Assembly: GCA_017163975.1 (NCBI GenBank)
Contig: JAFFSR010000136.1
Span: 11,343,501-11,407,500, forward strand
Direction of reading: 5' to 3'
DNA from: Anastatus disparis
Lineage: Eukaryota > Arthropoda > Insecta > Hymenoptera > Eupelmidae
DNA length: 64,000 nucleotides
The translations under genes and the position numbers were made by a program. The notes below the pieces were generated by a model. The model did not search any database, was not told where the DNA came from, and saw only the letters and a program-made list of their open reading frames with translations. The first letter of the stretch is position 1; every line of letters begins with the position of its first letter. Shown here piece after piece: positions 41,101 through 54,100 of the stretch.

Positions 41101-43537
41101 ATTTTTAATTGAATATCGATTATATGTATCATTTATTTTTATTAATAAAAATCACGGTATTTTATACGTTAATTCTTGAAATTTAATTAAAATTTGATAA
41201 TGTTTAATAAAATTTTATTTGATTTTAATAATTAACTTAGTATTTTTCTTGAAATAAACTGTTGTGAATAAAATAAAATAAATATTATTTTTTCAATAAT
41301 TATCTTATCCACTGAATATTAAACTAGATTTTTAACACGAGAATAATTTTTCTGAGAAATAACTTTGAATTAATTAATTTTTTAAATTTAATTTTTAATT
41401 TTTTTTATTAAACCATTTTTTAATTAATCAATATTCTTGACTTCATAAATCCATTAAATGACTTTTAATTAGTTTTGTTTTCATTTTTGAATTTTCAAAT
41501 ATATTTGTGTGATAATTTAAAATGATTCGGAAATTGAAGTGGTATTATAACGTAAACTTATTGTAAAACAAAAAATATTATACTCTATGTTTTAATTCAA
41601 ATTTGATTTATATTGATTCTATTTAAAAATTTGCATGAACAATGGAAAGAATGTAATATATATATATTACGTTGAAACGGAAGAAAAACAATTGAACAAA
41701 TTATATTATGACTATTGAAATGGTTAATTAAAAATTTACTTGTAAATATCATCTTTTTTCAGTCAAAATTGAAATACTCTTTTTTTTTAAATAAAAAATT
41801 AAATGTACCTGACTTCAATGATTTACGAAATAGCACCTTTCATCAATGAAAAGCGAAATAGCTTTTCTTGTGCTTAACCATCGATATGTACATTCGGTTA
41901 ATGCTATTTAGATGGTCCACAGAATAGAAGCTTGTACGTACACAAAGAAGGGCCAAGAGAGAGAGAGAGAGAGAGAGAGAAAGAGGAAATTTCACACACG
42001 TATACAATCCCTTCTGTGCTCACAATGACATATGAGACTGAATGAAAGGGTAAAAGGCCTACAATGTTGTAAGAGTATATCATGATCGAGAATAGAGATG
42101 AAGAGAAAGAAGAAGAGAGAGAGAGAGAGAGAAGGGATTACTCTAGCAAAGAGAGAGAGTGGGAGAATGATTGGAATAGAAGCTTGAATCGATATAGGCT
42201 TTGTGGACAATGTGGGGCTTGTGGTTTCGCATTTAAATTCGATACATTGATCGAGGCAATGGGCATAACCCTATGTGTGTATGCACAGCGCGCTAGGCTT
42301 TACTAGTGTACATTCAGTACTACATTGTCACTTTGTCCCAATAACTGCAAGCCTCTATTCTATATATACCTTGTATATAACATCCGAACAATTGGATTTT
42401 ATCAAAGTTAAAGCTTAAAATTAAGAATGTCAAACAATTGTGTATCGAGAGATTGTCGTAGTTATTCAGTTAACATAACCTATTAATGTAAATAACCTTA
42501 TTATCTTATAACAATACATCATAAGATAATCTATGAGTTATGGTGCAATATTTGTAATAAAATGCAATATATGCACAAAAGAATCAACCTTTATTAGTTT
42601 TGTAAATTCCTGTAATATTAAACATAATTTACTAGGTTGACGTTCTTAAAAAAAAATGAAATTTCAATGGTAGAACTTGAGCAATTTTCATTATATCTGT
42701 TTAATACTTGACTGATAAAAGGGCATTGAATTTAATTAAGCTTCTAGACAATGAACAAAGAGCAAATAACAAAGCTGAATCCGTACTTCATTTGATTAAT
42801 TAAAATGTTTGAAATTAATTTAAATTTCAAAATCGTATTAAAGATTATAAAAAAATATAATCCCTTATAAAATTTTTAAACTTCATTTACACATGAAAAT
42901 AAAAATATTACATATTAATCTTGACAAGTTTAGCTCATAAAATTTTCTAATTAATATCTTATAAATTAGTTTCGAAAACCAGTGCCTTGAATAGTTTTCT
43001 TATTCTATATATGCGATATTACTTTGTAGAGTACAGTTATAACAAAATTAATTAGTTGTTAAAGCTAAAAGCTAACCACAGCTATTTCCATGAAAACAAT
43101 ACGAACTTGAAAATCTTAATTAGTCTTAATACTCTTCATCAAATTCTCTCTCTCTCGAATCTTGGGATATACATTATTTCCTAAGGTATTTGCAGTATTT
43201 ACTATGGGAAGTACAGGAAGCACGAGATGAGAACGGATCACCTAAAGTATCACAAGCTTCTATCGTACACCAAATACAAATATAATTACAAAACCGTTTT
43301 ACCTACGTATATTGTAATATCATTTATTGATAAGATTGTCTTTAATAATAAATATAGTATGCGATGTAACGTAATTAAAATTCATTTCGTAAATTTATAC
43401 AATATGTTTAAATAATAACGAATAACTTCGTTAATAACTTTGTTTGTAATTCATTATGGATTGATATTAATAATGAAAAATTATATGTTATTATTAAAAA
43501 ATCATAAGTTTTTAATACGCAAAACTTTTTTTCCACA
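38126..43537. other. intergenic, no gene recognised
   Basis: Mostly AT-rich DNA. GC-richer patches lie at 38740-38900 and 40180-40560, with (CT)-rich tracts at 40279-40300 and 40438-40472. (AG)12 lies at 41956-41980 and another GA run at 42113-42132. The 135-residue minus frame at 40105-40512 is Arg/Glu-rich, driven by the CT tracts, and has no recognisable domain. A short possible exon at 39164 is listed as a finding. Confidence 0.5.
41956..41980. repeat. (AG)12 microsatellite
   Basis: Uninterrupted AG run; a second GA run follows at 42113-42132. Confidence 0.9.
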
Positions 43538-43847
43538 CACTGAAAAAAGGTTGGTACTCTACTAGCGCCGCGTGTCGGTAAACAACAGCGCGCGAGTTTT
43601 GAATGTATGTTTTCCTAATTCCGTGCAGCATACGTCCTAATCCGTGCAACACACGTCCTAAACCGTCGTCCTAAATCGAAGGACGAGGCTTATACTCAAC
43701 GTTTGCGTTACATATGAGCTAAAGTTGCGCGAGTGCTTTCCAAAAGCGGACAGCATACGTTCTAAATGGAAAGCGCACATGGCAGCCCGCCGTTAGAGCA
43801 TTATATATCCGCAAGAGGGCATCTTTTGCGCCAACCTTTTTTCAGTG
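43538..43847. mobile_element. 310-bp inverted-repeat element with GC-rich interior
   Basis: The perfect 17-bp terminal inverted repeats are CACTGAAAAAAGGTTGG and CCAACCTTTTTTCAGTG. The interior is much GC-richer than the flanks and contains repeated ACGTCCTAA-like units (43620-43680) and scattered CG. The CACTG start resembles Tc1/mariner ends, but the flanks are CA/CA rather than TA, so assignment is open. There is no coding frame. Confidence 0.75.
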
Positions 43848-46800
43848 CAGCTTTTTGAAAAATTAATAACTTAATTAAATTTTGCTTGATTTTAAAAATT
43901 TTTAAAATATATTAATTTTATAATCATTTATTCATTTTAAATTGAAAAAAAAAACATTAAAATACACATGATTTAGCAGATTTAGCGAATCTATATATTT
44001 ACTGTAAAAAAAGTAAAAAAGTAAAAAAAAGAATCAATTCAACAAAACGAAACGATAGGGCAAATATTCGCGAAAATATATATTTTCCGGGTTCTATCTG
44101 GCGCGTTTAGCCATATACTTGCGTAGTTGTTGGATTTTATCTCTTTCTCTCTGTATCCCATATCCAGAAAAGCACGTGCCGCATTGCGCGCGCTGTGCAC
44201 GACATACTCAATCGTCGTTGGTTATATCGACTACATACACATATATAGAAACGAACGATCGCCCGATAATTTGGTGACGAGCCAGCTTGCGTTGGCGATT
44301 CGCGAGATCAGTTTTTCCTATATATATAACCGTGTGCGAATTAAAAAAAAAAGTCAAAAGAAAAAGAGAGGGAAAAAGAGATAAAAGTAAATAAAAAAAA
44401 AATTGGTACAATCACGAAAAATCTACGTAGGGGTATATATTCCAAAAGGTTGGTTCACTTGCAATAGCTTTGTTCGCGTTCCAATTGGATTCACTGAATT
44501 ATTTAGCTCGCAAAATACGATGCGCAAACCCTTGCACATATACACTATCTCTCTTGCTCTTTCTTTGTATATACGTATGTATATATCTTTTTGCTATTGA
44601 CGAGATGGATGAACTATCAGGCAAGACCGGCACCTCTCGTCAAGAAGAGTAGTTTCAACTACCTGTAAATACGTGTGTATATACCTAAAGCATCTTCCAA
44701 ACTATTTCCCTTCAACCTTACACAGAAAGGCGAGACTGAAATAATGATAATGAAGCTTGCCGATGCTGCTCACGTACAACTTGGCCTTTTTGCTTTTACT
44801 TTAGTTTTTTTTCTTATTTTTTTTCTCGTTTTTACTCAGGTTTATCGTTGTCAACATTTTTTTAAGATGTATGGCCCGACAGCTCGTTGATAACGAGAGC
44901 TGAGCCTCATTTTTTCCTTTTTTTAATTTTTTATAACTACATTTTTTTAGATGATGTATGCTTGCCATTCAGAGGTGTAAGATAATGCGTTTTTTTTTCT
45001 CTCGTATATTTTTGCTTGATGTTTTTCACACGCACGCAAAAAGAGGCGAAAAAATTTGTGAGGAGGAGGGTTAAGTAGACGAGCGAGCGCTTTAGCAAGA
45101 GCGATAGTCGTGAATCTCAAGTATTTTATGTTACTGCGTGAGCTTTTGGCAAGCTGTACTACTAGTGAGACTCGACGACGCGAGTAACGTATATATATAG
45201 AAAAAAAAATAAAAAAGAAGAAAAAAAATAGAGTCTCTTTTTCCGGTTGTTAGTCCTCCAAGCATTTTCTGCTGAAACTTGATTTTGCTCATGAATCATT
45301 GGATTTTTCGGAAAAATTTTTATTACACGCTATGTGACTTTTGATTGAGCTTTTATCATCGCGTTCAAAATTCGTCATACGTACCGAGTAATCGTGATTC
45401 GAATAATTTTTGTTGGTAGATTAAAAATATAAAAATAAAGAAAAAAAAGAAAAAATAATCAAAATAAAAACTGCAATGCGGGATATGTATAATTTCGAGA
45501 AAAACAAAATTCATAAGGGCTTAACGGACGCTACACGAAGCGCGGTAACTTGATTTTAACGATGTTTGCTTATGATATTATTGAATTGATAGTGAGCTAA
45601 CACACAGGAATAAATGTTAAACAGAAAATCGAATGACATAGTTTTGGTATTTCTCCGTGTTTTACAGTCATTAATGGTCAATTTCTAATAGAATGATTTT
45701 GCCAAATAACGTGAAAAGCAAATACGTTATATTACATACAATTCGCTTCTTGGAACTGATGAAATAATTATCTACATATTTCTAAAAACTATGCTTTTAA
45801 CATTATTTTCTAAAGTTTGTAAAATTATAAAAATAAATATCATTGCAATATCTTTGTTTGACTTGTGAATCCAGAAAAATAGTAAAGATAAAAAGGAAAC
45901 ATCAATATTCAACGATATTTCCAATTTTGTCTTTTGTATTCAATCTCTTTTTTTCCGATGGAAAAGCATCTCTACAAACCATTTCTACAGCATCGACAAG
46001 CAAGGTAAGTCCGAAACTAATGACTCTCTTGCACCGCACGAAGAGTAGTAGAAAGCATTAAAAATCAAAAAGCTCAGGATTATGCAACAGCTTTATTCCA
46101 GCTGCACCCCTTTAGATAGAATAGAGATATATAGTCAAAAAGTGAAAAAGTAAAGTAAAAAAAAACAGGAAAAAGGTGTACTCTTTCTGTCAGTACACGG
46201 TGAGAAAACAACTGCATTCACGCGGCTCATCGATCAAAACATTACCTATGTATGAATGCGCTTACTGTGTCTATAGATATACATGTACATCGCGAGCAAG
46301 TTTCTCTCATTCGGATTTGGTTTTGTGCATGGAATTGCAAAGAAAAAAAAAGAACGAAAAATAAAGAAAAAAAATTTTCTCCACATTCTTTGTATGTATT
46401 AGTTTTTGCAAAAGGCACGATAGTGGCGGCCTCGCTCGTCACTAGAATAGAATCAGTGAACATCAGCCGCGGGGGAGCTTTTTCGATAACTCGCCGACGT
46501 GATTATTTGACGCCAGGAAAATGGTGTTAGGGAGCTGTGAATGAGTGTTTTTAAACATTTCATTGCTTTTTTTTTCATCTTCGCGTTCATTTTCTTTTAT
46601 ACAAAATTTATTTTATTACAACGTGCAAAGATTTTTTAACGCTACTTTTTTATGCTTATTAATAATTATCGAACGTTTATATTACGATTCTCTAATAAGA
46701 AAAGAAATTGCATTTATAAAATCAAAAATATTATTTTGATATAGCGAAAAAATAGTAAATAAAGCAAAAATTATTGTTTTATATTGAAGTATTCGTAAGT

Positions 46801-47575
46801 TTATATTAATTTAACTATTTCTGTTTTAGTCGTAGAACTTAGTTTTGTATTGATCTGTTTTTATTTTCCACCCTTTGGACGTTATTTATCCCAACTTTTA
46901 TTACTTTTTCCCAAAAAATTTATGGAAATTAACCAAAGATAATCTCACTAGCCAGAAAAAATATCGATGATGAATGTACCGATAAAGATTTATTAAAAAA
47001 GCATGACAAGCAAATATTCAAATATGTAATAGCAATGAATCGACTTAATTTTCAAGAGTAATCCTTTTGATGAGTCAAGTAGTAGAAATTTATTCAACGA
47101 CTATATATACCCTTTGTAATAAACAAGAATAACTACCAAACTTATCTAACACGTATTATGTGATTTTTATTTCTGTATACGTATATAAGCCATTCCATGC
47201 TCATCTCAATAATAAAAATAAAAATCGTAACTCTTATACGCCTTGAGTATAACCATATCAAGAGATATCAACTACCGCAAAGTAAAAGAGGTAAACGAAA
47301 AGTATCTAAACGAATGCGTAAGTTTCTTATTTTTAAAAGGGCATCGGCGCAAATTTATGCGTGAATTATCGTAAAAAAAGCGTCCCTAAGGGGGTGATGT
47401 AAGGTACAAAGTTCATGCCTCTTATAAAAGGACGAAAAATAAGGGAAAAAAGAAAACGTCATTTTATACTTTACGCCGGCCGTGAAAAATCTTTATGTTC
47501 TATAGCTGAACGACTTCGGGTGTTAGTCTCTTTTACTCTTATTTATATATATACGTATGTATATAGGTATATACT

Positions 47576-47611
<36 letters not shown>

Positions 47612-50448
47612 AGTAGTATGAGAGTATTTAATATCGCGACACTTGAACAAATGGCAAATCGCGAGTTGAATTTTTAAGAGTGACCAACCAATGGGTGTCG
47701 TGTGAGTGCACTGACTTAACTCTCGTAAAAGTCGCTCGATAAGCGTACAGAGCGAGCAAAAGTTAAACGTCCAGCAGTATATGCGGTGACTATTTTCCAC
47801 GATTTCCTTTTTCCCGCATGTGAGCATGGAATTGAAATTCACGCTTCGATGTATTTCGTACGATGGATTTAAAAGTTAATATTACGTCTTTGAGCATAGT
47901 ATTTATGACATTTATATCGATTCGATTTATAGAGTATTGAAAATTTTATTCAGAATAATTACTTGTCAAGTTCAGCACTAAAGTAAAAACAATCATTTTT
48001 TATTTATGTATTGAAATATGTAATGATTTTCATTTTTTTAATTATTATATTTAATAACTGTTCGAGAAATATTATTAAGCAGGTTTATTGTAGTATTTTA
48101 GTGAAATAATTAAATAAATTAAAAAATTTTTTTTAGTAATTAAGCTTCCAACATCGGAAAAAAAATTGTATATCAGTAGTATTTTAAAAAAATTGAAAAA
48201 TATCACGTGATTCTATTTAATAACTCTAAAAAAAATTGCAAAAGCGATTCAGAAAAATATGAAATTTATGAAATAAAAAAAATTTTATGTCATTCAGTTG
48301 ACAGCTTTTTTTAAATCTTTTGAAATCTTTGAAAAATTATTACTTTAGTAAAGTAAATTCTCAAAAGAAAATGAAAGAAGACTTTGAATAAATGTTTAGA
48401 TGAACGTTGAGATAAACACCTTAAAGCTTTGTCAGTTAAATCAGCAAAAGAGTAAAAAAAAGAAAAGAAAAAATGTAGCAAACATAGTATTCGATTGGCT
48501 TTAAGCATCAAGCTTATATAGTTTTTTTTTTCTCATTACAGCATACAACACATACTCGTCCTCGGCTTGCTTGTACCTTTTTCTTTAATCTTCTTTCATG
48601 TCGCGGGGTATATAGCCTCGGGCCTAATGCCCCTTTTTATTCATGGACTAGCGTATATAAAAGTTTCACGTCTCATTTCCGGCTTCTTTTAATGTTAACT
48701 AATCGAGCCTCTTTCTCTCTTTCTTTCTTTATATTTTTTTTCTCTCTTCTCATATATAGGATTGACTTGCCGGAGGCATTGCGACACGAAAAAAAAAAGA
48801 AAGAAAGAGTAAGGAGAAAGTTCTTTTCGGACTTTGAAAATGAGAGGTTAACGGATACAACGACCAATCTATTTGAAGTTTACTGAATCCGAGCAAGCAT
48901 TTATTTTTGCACGAATGTTTTTTTTTGTGTTGAAAGAAGGAAAAAAAAGGAAGAAAGAGAGAATACAGCGTATTAGAGCTTTTTCGTTATGTTTTACTTT
49001 ACTCTAGAAAATTGAACGAGCTTTGTATCTTTATGCGATGCTTAACGAATCTAATATCATTAAAATTGCATAGTTATGTTTTTATGTTTTTATATATTCT
49101 ATTAAAAAAATATTTGCTTTGAATAATTTAACGTCCTTTAATAACTGCTTCGTTAATAAAATTCGTTAATCCTCAAATTTCAGTTGGGCCTTGATATTTC
49201 TGTTATTTATTGCTATTAAAAAAAGTTTTGACCTAGTAATTTTTTTTTTACTTTTCTGAGGGATCGATAAATGTGCTTTATTTTAGTGGAAAAAATTAAT
49301 TTGTTTATAATAACTTTTATTAGTAATAATGAACTTTTTCTAAAAATTCAAGTTGATCGAAAAACACACTGACTCGAATTCGCTCGAGAGTGCAGTTTTG
49401 AGGTTTAATCTACAAACAGAATCTAGTTATTTTATTAGTTTTTTTTATTTTCTTAAGGAACATTGTTACGCCCTTTAAATTTGCAACATAGGCGATTTGT
49501 CGACTTGTCAGGTATATCTCGTAAAAAAATTTATAGGATTCCACCATTTTTTTTATATGAAATATAAAATCCGAGACTTTTATAACTCTGTTTTTTTATG
49601 TTTAAAAAATTGATGCATTATATTTCATACTAATAAAGTTTAAATCCGATCAATACTTTTACGAGATATGTTGTGCTCCAGCATAGTAGTAGCAACGAAA
49701 CCTAAAAACTTTGGTAAAACATAAAATGATTCTTTAGTTAAAGGGTTAAACTACATTTCTCTCTAACTATACCACAAATAACAAGCTAAACTTATGGATT
49801 TACCTTTTAAAATGTTTTTCTTTTTATTTTTTTAAGTGAATATATAGAAATAAATACTTGATGCTTACTTTTACTTTTTGTATTTTATTTATATTAAAAT
49901 ATATTTATATATGTACTAAAGCTAAAGATTCATCATGCAAAATAGTTATTTTTTAATTAAAAAAAGTCATATTGGTTTTTTATTTGAAAGTTTTTTTATT
50001 CAAATAACTTTTTTTCATCTACTAACAATGATGTCGCATATTTACAAAATATTTACTTATAATACTTTTCTTATATTATTCATAAAAAATACAAAAAATT
50101 CTTTTTTCAAATATATTTTTTTTATATCAGCAGTAATTAAAACTATGGTATACAATAAAAATAAAACAGAGGCTTAAATACAAAAGAAGAGAAATTATAT
50201 TATAACAAGAGAATAATAAAAAAGTCTCTCTCGATATCACTTAAACACAAACAAATCTCACTAACTGTATTAATTAACCCTCCTGTTCCGACAATAGAAA
50301 ATATGCTTCAAGTTTTTACTTTTTTTCATATCTTTTTTTCGTACAAGGATTTGATTTACTGAAAAGCAAATAGGAATTGGAGAAAATATTTAATTTCATT
50401 ATGATACACGTCATAATAAAGTTGTAAATTATTTTAAATTTATTTTTT
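43848..50448. other. intergenic, no gene recognised
   Basis: 44060-44300 and 45060-45200 are GC-richer, more complex islands. A donor-like CAAG|GTAAGT lies at 46001-46010, but no exon can be supported. (AT)14 is at 47581-47608, and CT/GA runs lie near 48710-48760. 49510-49675 holds a weak inverted repeat around TATCTCGTAAAA. Frames such as 46252-46530 and 47543-47842 have no domains. Confidence 0.5.
47581..47608. repeat. (AT)14 microsatellite
   Basis: Uninterrupted AT run of 28 bp. Confidence 0.95.
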
Positions 50449-50605
50449 CAAAAGAAAATGGTGAAAAAATTTTCCTTGTATAAGGTAATAAGAAAATAAT
50501 CATGCATTGTACGATCTTTTTTAGAAAAGTAATTCAATTATTTCCAAGTGCCGGCAACAAAGAGTTAATAGTACTTTCATATTTTCATATTCTTTTTTTT
50601 TTAAT
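50449..50605 (-). other. possible polyadenylation signals of the zinc-finger gene
   Basis: On the minus strand, 134 bases past the stop codon there is ATTAAA (50600-50605), and about 285 bases past it AATAAA (50449-50454). Both fit a 3' UTR end, but such hexamers are frequent by chance in DNA this AT-rich. No transcript evidence is visible, and the true 3' UTR could be much longer. Confidence 0.25.
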
Positions 50606-50738
50606 TTACAATAATAACAGTACAAATCAACGGTAAAATAGAAACCCTGAGAATGAATTTACAAAACTATAATTATTTTTTTTTTCTTTTTTATAAACGT
50701 AAACATTGTTGAGGAATAAAAATAAAAGAAAGCTCTTG

Positions 50739-51198
50739 TTATCTTTGGTAATTGTATGCACGTCCGGTGTAAACGTTAGCCTTCATTGTAATCAAGGCAG
50801 GTACTGTTTTTTTATTATTAACTTTGGTATTTAATTTTTTTGTCGCTGGTTTTTTATGTCGCCAAAGTTTATGCAGGAATAGCGATGCTCGTGTATGATA
50901 GGATCTCGTACGGTAAGCTCTTGCAAAGTTTTTCTTTTGGCATAAAAAACATCTATATTTTGTTAAATTGATTTTTTCAATTCTTTCATGTTTATTATTA
51001 TTATCCTTTGGCTCTTTAATTGATTTTGTTTCTTCTTCTTGATTTTTTTCTACGTAACCGATATTTGTCATTATTCGTCGTGGCGTACGCTGTTTCCTTG
51101 AACGTCTCTCGGTAGATTGATTAAAACGTTTTTCGCACGATGATGTCTCTTGAACCCAACAAGCAATACCTGGCATTGAAGCTATCTCACTACGAATT
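50739..51198 (-). CDS. chn: charlatan-like gene terminal exon: basic region and divergent finger 7
   Basis: Acceptor TTTACACAG lies before 51198 and the frame runs to TAA at 50739-50741. The two bases left by the previous exon plus A complete a Gly codon, then IRSEIASMPGIACWVQE follows. The exon encodes 152 residues: a Lys/Arg-rich segment (about 648-700), then YRCFLC with a distant HKLWRH, giving C-X2-C, 22 residues, H-X4-H. That spacing is longer than the usual 12, so this is a divergent finger or a zinc-knuckle-like unit. The last 35 or so residues are Lys/Thr/Asn-rich. An in-frame Met at 51176 could start an internal frame, but the upstream splice in phase is the better model. Confidence 0.75.
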
Positions 51199-54100
51199 CT
51201 GTGTAAATTTAAATTTTTAATAACATTTTTTTTAAAACTTTTATTTTTTTAATTTTTCAATTTCGTTATTGTTAATTTTCTTTGTTGTTGTTGGCTTTTC
51301 GATACTTTGGACGCGCAAATTTTTTATTGCACTTTACAGATGAGGCCTTGTGTTTAACATTTATTCTTCAGTTCTCACGCGTTCGAGGTGCGATATTCAA
51401 TACAGAAGTGGTAAAGTCGCCGTTAAGTATTTTACCATCTCGTTGCTGCAACCACAGCAGCTCTGTATTCCATATAAGTAATGTACGTGTTATTCACATA
51501 CATTTTTTTTTATTATTGGCTACAAAACATTGACGCATTCTTTATTTTTTTAAATTTATTTCTACACAGCCTGCACGATTTTTGAGAAAAATATCTTTTT
51601 TATCGATTTATACTGTACTAACTACAGATAAATTTAAATTAAATAAAAGGATCAATCATATTTTATAAACAATTAAAGAGTTATTAATATGTTTAATTAT
51701 GTTTTGTTATTAAGTATAAATTAGGTAATTGTTTGGATATTAATGTATTAATTTGCCATATTTGTAAATTAGGAGAATTAATAAAACAAAATTCAAACAA
51801 AGCTTCCCGAGGGAAAACATGATATATATTGTACTGTTGGATTTAACGAATAATTAATTTAGTGAATTAATTCTTAATTTAATAAATATTCTATTCAGAA
51901 TCCATGACTATGCATAAAATATCTAATTCTTGACGCAATATTTAGTTAATTTACAAAAGTGTATTTTTATTAGATTAAGATAATAAAATAATGATTAAGA
52001 TATTTTTCTCAAAATTACAGAAAAAGATTCAATTAAACATACAACGAACATAAAAAGTATAAAAAAATGTAGCTAGAACGTGAATTAAAAATAAATCACA
52101 AAACACATACAATAAATAAATGAAAATTTTCAACATAAAAGTGCAATAAATACAAATTAATATAACGTAAAAATATAATAAAAACCAACAAAAAAAATTA
52201 ACAATAACGAAAAATAATAAATTATAATATAAAATAACTATAAAATATAGAGTACTTAAAATAAAGAAAAAAAGAGAGAGAAGAGAAAAAAAGTATAACA
52301 TTTAAAAAAAGAAGGAAACGAAAGAGTGTAAGAAAAAGCATTGTAAAAGATAGCTAGAGCGATGAAAACATAAAATTGCAACGCGTAATAACGAATCAAC
52401 TGGGTGGAACGACAAAAACGTGATCCGGTATAAAGAGAAGAAAAAGAGGAAAAAAGAGAGTGAGAGAGAATGAGAGATATAGAGAAAAGTGAGTGTATTT
52501 TACGAGAATGGCCAAGCGCTTACCCAAGAATTGTGGTTGGTGGTATGACCGTAGTTGCGGGTGCTATTGCCGCCGATGAAGCAGGGAAAACTGGGGGTCC
52601 GGGCGGCGGTCTTCCACCACCCACAGGGCTACAAAGTCAAATTTATCTTTATCAGTATATCGCTACACACTGCCACGGTTATACACTATTATTTACAAGA
52701 ATTACGGACATGCGAAAATATAACAATTCTACGCCGATAATCCTTTAATGAAAACGATAAATTAGTTTTTTCAAGACTTTATCATCGCGTAGTCAATGAT
52801 AGACAATCTTTTATTATTTTATAATAAAAAAAATTTATTTTCAACTTTTTTTTTAAATCTATTTATTTTATCAAATATTCATCATAGTTGAATATTGATT
52901 GATAAAGCGTATAGCCCGTTTATTGTTTTGTATTAGTAATAACTTTTAAATTTAAAAGTATGAAATAGTGATAACGCGATCCTCATTTTTAACTCTCGTA
53001 AAAAATTTAATCACAATTTCCGTTATAAAATTTAAGTTACGTGTTTATAAAATTTATTTTTGATCTGAAAAAATAGTATTTTTTTTCATTAAAGATCATC
53101 CGTATTGTATAAGTTAAACTTGTATAAAGAAACTTGATAATATTTTTTCAATGTGAAATAAAAGTTCATTTTTTTACATTAAAAGATAATATTTTTATGT
53201 ACGTATTGAATTTTTATTTTCTAGATACTTTCATCCAATATTTTTATAAAGCTTATTGAAAGTCGATAAACTTATCGTATTCCGATAAAAATATTTAAAC
53301 ATTTTTCTTTATTTAGTTTTTCTATTATATTTTGCAACTTTTTTTACAAAAACAATTTTTCAACTAAATTATAATTTATGAAGTAGAAAACTTGTTAGAA
53401 AAAAATTTTATACTCACTGTATAAGTTGTGTAAGCGATGGTGGCTGCTGTTGTCTATTATTATTACTCTGACTCTGTTGTTGCGTTATCGAGTTCTGTTG
53501 TTGTTGCTGCTGCTGTTGTTGAGCCGTAGCTGAAGCAGCGGCAGCCGCAGCCGCGGCAATATTAGCATTACTTACACGATGAACATGAAGTTGATGTAGT
53601 TGAAGTTGAGCAAGATCCTCGGCAAGAAATGAACAACGCGAACATTGTCGACGATTGTGTACCTTAAGTACATGAGTCGCTAAGCGTTCGGCACGAGCTG
53701 CTTTATATTCGCACAGTGCGCATGCAAACGGTTTAAGATGAGTGTTGAGATGACGTTTTAGACACCAATTGTCAACACCACTCCATGAACAATAGCAGCA
53801 TGTGTATCTGTTTAAATCAAAGTTATTAAATTAGAGCATACATTTTTCCAAAACTTTTTAAATTTTTATTAAATTTTATATTTCAAGTATTTAACAATTT
53901 TTTTCTGATAATAAACAGCAATAACATTTTTTTACACTTAGAATGTTGGATTCAATTTTTTATATCTATTTAACGGGACTAAAAAAAGTGTTATTTTACT
54001 ACCGCTAACATAAAAGATTGTACTTTTTTTATGTGTGTCGTGTGAAAAAATAATAATATGTGCATCATGGAAGTATAGGTGTTTCTTGTCCTCGTCTTTA

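Noticed and set aside
52470..52748. 92-residue plus-strand frame over the Pro-rich exon
   Set aside because: The minus strand gives a phase-matched exon with acceptor and donor. The plus frame is its shadow.
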